A stretch of DNA of 10,250 nucleotides from Lysobacterales bacterium. GTDB taxonomy: Bacteria; Pseudomonadota; Gammaproteobacteria; Xanthomonadales; SZUA-36. Location: assembly GCA_029287515.1 (NCBI GenBank), contig JARFQZ010000230.1:1-10250 (forward strand), written 5' to 3'. Below are positions 7,305 to 10,250 of the stretch, piece by piece. The translations under genes were made by a program, and so were the position numbers. Numbering within the stretch: the first letter of the stretch is position 1; every line of letters begins with the position of its first letter. The notes beneath the pieces are model-generated. The model saw nothing but the letters and a program-made list of their open reading frames with translations, made no database searches and was not told where the DNA came from.

Positions 7305-8302
7305 CGCAAACCCGCTTAACACTGCTTGTCGAAGAGTTCCACCAAATGGTGGGCGCAGTTGAAGAACCGCATCGTTTTCCGGCGCTGGAGTTATTGTTTT
7401 CCAAAGGAAAGCCCTGCCGGATTCAGGCTGAAACAGCCAATCACCTGCGTTTTGCCCTGTTCGGGATAGAACCCGGGGACATGCTCCCCGTCGCGGCGCT
7501 GACCCACGTCAGCGACCGCAAGAAAAAGCCGGAAAACGATTACTACTGGCTGCGCAGTGATCCCGTGACCCTGTGGGCCGACATGGCACAGGTATTCATG
7601 ACCAGCCACGGGTTTGCCGACTTGAATCCATACGAGCGAAACGAGATAGAAAACTGCATTCGAGCGGTCCTGATGGAGGAGGGCATCGACTTTCACCTGG
7701 ATCACCCGGAACGTTGGTGCATTGCATTGAACGCACCGTTGGAATTCGAGTTTACTTCGCTGGATGATGCGCTCGGAATGGACCTGGCCGATGCCATGCC
7801 GGCACATCCCCAGGCACGTTACTGGCGGCGACTGCTGAACGAGATCCAGGTCGCTTTGCACAATTGCCCGGTCAACATCAGGCGCAGGCAGAGTGGTAAG
7901 CAGGAGATCAATTCGGTCTGGTTCTGGGGAGGGGGCTTCATCCCGGAGGCCGCTCCCCATGACCTGATCGACACGGTCTATTCCAACAACCCGGTGACCC
8001 GGGGGCTGGCGATCATCAACGATTGCCGGCTGAAAATCCAGCGATCGGCGGCGCAGGGTGACTTCAGCCACGATGGACGATCGATCCTGATCGATTGGGT
8101 GGCGGCTTCCCGGTACGCGGTGGAAGAACTCGAACAACTGGAGAACCTGACCCGGCAATTGCTGAAGCAGGCGGACCGGGGCAGGCTGGTTCTGCACCTC
8201 TATGCAGGTGACGGTGAGGGACGGTCATACGACCGCCGGGCACATCGCAGGTTCTGGAAGAGAAAAGCGCCTTTGTCCCGATTGGCGGCAGTCCGGGCAT
8301 GA
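7301..8302 (+). CDS. rpfE: RpfE-type/COG4255 protein of unknown biochemical function
   Basis: This 333-residue protein has no signal peptide or membrane segment that I can see. I recognise the RpfE/COG4255 family from three conserved blocks: YYWLRSDPV (81-89), YWRRLLNEIQVALH (174-187) and NSVWFWGGG (204-212). The N-terminus reads like the family's usual opening, with PALELL and LPVAALTHVSD. In Xanthomonas campestris, rpfE belongs to the rpf region for pathogenicity-factor regulation and lies beside recJ and greA, which matches the position here. Its own activity is not established. Some relatives carry a phosphoglycerate-mutase-like label, but I see no clear metal-binding motif to support an enzyme call. 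The GTG start at 7301 overlaps the greA stop as GTGA. There is no good Shine-Dalgarno site, so translational coupling to greA is likely. An in-frame ATG at 7346 is a less likely start. The family call is fairly sure; the symbol is by context and function is unknown. Confidence 0.75.
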   Translation: MTQTRLTLLVEEFHQMVGAVEEPHRFPALELLFSKGKPCRIQAETANHLRFALFGIEPGDMLPVAALTHVSDRKKKPENDYYWLRSDPVTLWADMAQVFMTSHGFADLNPYERNEIENCIRAVLMEEGIDFHLDHPERWCIALNAPLEFEFTSLDDALGMDLADAMPAHPQARYWRRLLNEIQVALHNCPVNIRRRQSGKQEINSVWFWGGGFIPEAAPHDLIDTVYSNNPVTRGLAIINDCRLKIQRSAAQGDFSHDGRSILIDWVAASRYAVEELEQLENLTRQLLKQADRGRLVLHLYAGDGEGRSYDRRAHRRFWKRKAPLSRLAAVRA

Positions 8303-10041
8303 CGACGGGTTCCAGGGTGATTCGGCCCAGGGAGATACCGGCCGCTCCGAAAAGCGATTTCACTGACAGCATTCACCCCGTCATCCGGCGAATCCTTCTC
8401 AGCCGCGGTATCAGCAGGCAGGACGAACTGTCGCTGGAACTGAAGGACATGCTGTCGCCCGATAGCCTGGGTGACGTGGCAAAGGCAGCCGCTCTGCTCG
8501 CCACCGCCATCATCGAAGACAAGAAAATCCTCATCGTTGGTGATTTCGACACAGACGGCGCGACCGGCACAGCGCTGGCAGTGCTTTCCCTGCGGGCAAT
8601 GGGGTGCCGCCGGGTGGATTTTCGCGTACCCAACCGTTTTGAATTCGGCTACGGCCTGACGGTGCCGCTGGTGGAAACCCTGTCCGCGTCGCCGCCAGAT
8701 CTCCTGGTGACCGTCGATTCCGGCATTGGGTGCATCCAGGGCGTTGCAAGGGCCCGTGAGCTGGGTTGCCGGGTCATCGTGACGGACCATCACTTGCCCG
8801 GCCCTGTAGTTCCGGCCGCGGACGCTATCGTAAACCCCAATTGCGACGGTGACGGCTTTCCCAGTAAAGCGATGGCGGGGGTGGGCGTGATGTTTTACCT
8901 GCTCAGTGTCTTGCGAAAAGAATTGAGGACTCGCGGCTGGTTCAGCGGTTCCCGCACCGAACCCAACCTTGCACATTTTCTGGACCTGGTAGCACTGGGG
9001 ACAGTTGCAGACCTGGTCCCCCTCGATCACAACAACCGCGTGTTGGTCCGCCAGGGGCTGGAGCGAATCCGTCGTGGCATGGCCAGGCCCGGATTGCTGG
9101 CGTTGTTGCGGTTGGGGAAACGGGATTACCGCTACACCAGCGCTTCTGACCTTGGATTTGCCGTGGGCCCGCGACTCAATGCAGCCGGAAGACTCGAGGA
9201 TATGAGCACCGGCATCAAGTGCCTGCTGGCGGATGACGCTGAGGAGGCTTCGGCTTTTGCAACGCAACTGGACGAACTCAATCAAAGGCGCCGCGAAATG
9301 CAGGAGCAGATGCAGCAGGATGCTCTGGACAAAGTGAACGGCATGCTGACCTCGCTGGAGCAGGGCAGCCTGCCACCCGCACTGTGCCTTTTCGATGAGT
9401 CCTGGCACGAGGGAATCGTCGGCCTGGTTGCCTCGCGGGTAAAAGACACCGTTCACCGGCCGGCGATTGTGTTCGCCCCTGAATCGGGCGGGGGGGAATT
9501 CCTGAAAGGGTCCGCGCGTTCGGTGAAAGGACTGCATATCCGGGATGTTCTCGCTTTCATGGATACTCATCACCCCGGACTGATCTCGGCTTTTGGCGGA
9601 CACGCCATGGCTGCGGGACTGACCCTGCCCCGCAACCGGCTGGAGATGTTCCAGGAAGGATTAGATAAGGCCGTCACTGCGGTGCTCGGTGGAGCGAAGC
9701 TGACGGGGGATCTGTTCACCGATGGCGAATTGCGCGCGGAGGACCTATCGCTCGAGTTTGCATTGGAGCTGGAGCGTATCGGTCCGTGGGGGCAGCGGTT
9801 TCCGGAACCGTTGTTTGACGGCCGGTTCAGGGTGGTGAGCACGCGCATCGTTGGCGGATCACACCTGAAAATGGTCGTGCAGAGCCTCGATGGAAGCGAG
9901 CCCCTTGATGCCATTGCTTTCAATCGCCTGCCCGAAGACCTGCCGGATACAGGTTCGGTGCGCCTGCTTTATCGTCTCGGGATCAACCGCTGGAGGGGGA
10001 ACGAGAGCTGCCAGCTGATGGTCGAGGAAATTCCGGGTTGA
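8299..10041 (+). CDS. recJ: Single-stranded-DNA-specific exonuclease RecJ
   Basis: RecJ degrades single-stranded DNA 5' to 3' in RecF-pathway recombination, mismatch repair and base-excision repair. The protein is 580 residues, against 577 in E. coli. The DHH-family core has motif I as GDFDTDGATGT (Asp82, Asp84, Asp86), Asp140 in LLVTVDSGIG, the DHH motif at 163-165 in VIVTDHHLPG, and Asp238 in LGTVADLVPLD. GFAVGPRLNAAGRLEDM (about 286-302) follows. The DHHA1 domain contains ESWHEGIVGLVASR (367-380), KGSARSVKGLHIRDVL and FGGHAMAAG (432-440). The C-terminal OB-fold region starts near GPWGQRFPEPLFDGRF (495-510). All metal ligands expected for the family appear intact. Motif I has Thr where Ala is usual. 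The ATG at 8299 overlaps the previous stop as ATGA, with only a weak ribosome site (GGCGG near 8284), suggesting coupling. Confidence 0.97.
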   Translation: MTTGSRVIRPREIPAAPKSDFTDSIHPVIRRILLSRGISRQDELSLELKDMLSPDSLGDVAKAAALLATAIIEDKKILIVGDFDTDGATGTALAVLSLRAMGCRRVDFRVPNRFEFGYGLTVPLVETLSASPPDLLVTVDSGIGCIQGVARARELGCRVIVTDHHLPGPVVPAADAIVNPNCDGDGFPSKAMAGVGVMFYLLSVLRKELRTRGWFSGSRTEPNLAHFLDLVALGTVADLVPLDHNNRVLVRQGLERIRRGMARPGLLALLRLGKRDYRYTSASDLGFAVGPRLNAAGRLEDMSTGIKCLLADDAEEASAFATQLDELNQRRREMQEQMQQDALDKVNGMLTSLEQGSLPPALCLFDESWHEGIVGLVASRVKDTVHRPAIVFAPESGGGEFLKGSARSVKGLHIRDVLAFMDTHHPGLISAFGGHAMAAGLTLPRNRLEMFQEGLDKAVTAVLGGAKLTGDLFTDGELRAEDLSLEFALELERIGPWGQRFPEPLFDGRFRVVSTRIVGGSHLKMVVQSLDGSEPLDAIAFNRLPEDLPDTGSVRLLYRLGINRWRGNESCQLMVEEIPG

Positions 10042-10049
10042 ACCGGCTC

Positions 10050-10250
10050 TCAGAATTCCGGCTCCGAGTCTCCCAGCCTCTGCAGTAAATCACCGGTTTC
10101 ATCCGGAAGGGGATTCCAGCCCGGTTTGACCGGAGACACCGTGATGTAACCCTCCAGGTGCGCCCTCACATCCCCGTGTTCACGATGGGGGTGCTCGGGA
10201 TCAACGCCGGCGAGGTACCGGGGAATCAGCTGATCTGTCTCTTCGCAACG
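10050..10250 (-). CDS. C-terminal fragment of a convergent gene, possibly surE
   Basis: Reading the minus strand from base 10250, one frame is open for 66 residues to a TGA complementary to 10050-10052. Its 5' part lies beyond the window. The visible stretch includes HGDVRAHLEGYITVSPVKPG followed by a short amphipathic tail (DLLQRLGD). This resembles the end of SurE, the 5'/3'-nucleotidase and polyphosphatase, where a TDxxAVxxGYVSVTPL segment precedes a final helix. The nucleotidase active site lies in the missing N-terminal part, so the call cannot be confirmed. The reading frame looks real: uninterrupted, convincing codon use, and ending 8 bases after the recJ stop in a convergent arrangement. 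Function is tentative. Confidence 0.5.
   Translation of the reverse strand, partial: RCEETDQLIPRYLAGVDPEHPHREHGDVRAHLEGYITVSPVKPGWNPLPDETGDLLQRLGDSEPEF

Noticed and set aside
9490..9496. Seven-G homopolymer in recJ, with a similar G-run near 1424-1430 in dnaJ, considered as phase-variation tracts
   Set aside because: Both frames are intact, the runs encode glycine-rich segments, and essential or housekeeping genes are unlikely contingency loci. Runs of seven G are not remarkable at this GC content.
8200..9603. A 467-codon open frame on the minus strand opposite recJ
   Set aside because: recJ on the plus strand has complete domain homology across this span. The antisense product shows no recognisable motif and has the irregular composition of a frame opened by GC-rich codon bias.
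1..10250. CRISPR arrays, tRNA or rRNA genes, insertion sequences, attachment sites, toxin-antitoxin or defence genes
   Set aside because: I looked on both strands for repeated units, tRNA-like cloverleafs, transposase motifs and terminal inverted repeats and found none. The window is almost fully occupied by conserved housekeeping genes.

Overview
The window is a stretch of core chromosome from a gammaproteobacterium, moderately GC-rich by eye. All but one of the complete or nearly complete proteins align closely by memory with E. coli housekeeping proteins. The order carA-carB-greA-(rpfE-like)-recJ is the arrangement I associate with Xanthomonadales and relatives. An affiliation near Xanthomonadales/Chromatiales is therefore inferred, not proven.

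Layout. Bases 1-1069 hold the 3' part of dnaK, closed by a strong intrinsic terminator at 1095-1120. dnaJ follows at 1182-2312. A 129-base leader (2313-2441) contains a good sigma70-type promoter and two inverted repeats; the second is followed by a short T-run. Then comes a tightly packed five-gene unit: carA (2442-3602, TTG start), carB (3607-6831), greA (6828-7304), an RpfE/COG4255-like gene (7301-8302) and recJ (8299-10041). carA and carB are 4 bases apart, and each of the next three junctions is a 4-base stop/start overlap (ATGA, GTGA, ATGA). On the minus strand, 10050-10250 encodes the C-terminal 66 residues of a convergent gene. It resembles the end of the 5'-nucleotidase SurE, but only weakly. 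No region longer than 300 bases lacks a gene.

How the genes work together. DnaK and DnaJ form the Hsp70 folding machine. CarA and CarB form carbamoyl-phosphate synthetase, which feeds pyrimidine and arginine synthesis. GreA rescues backtracked RNA polymerase and RecJ is the 5'-3' single-strand DNA exonuclease, so both serve nucleic-acid maintenance. The RpfE-like protein between them has no established biochemical role. The overlaps suggest one translationally coupled transcript from the promoter upstream of carA.

I found no mobile element, CRISPR array, RNA gene or defence-type island, and no evidence of a new system. The points most worth a second look are the carA leader, the absence of dapB between dnaJ and carA, the RpfE-like gene of unknown function embedded in the operon, and a short codon-usage anomaly in carB.
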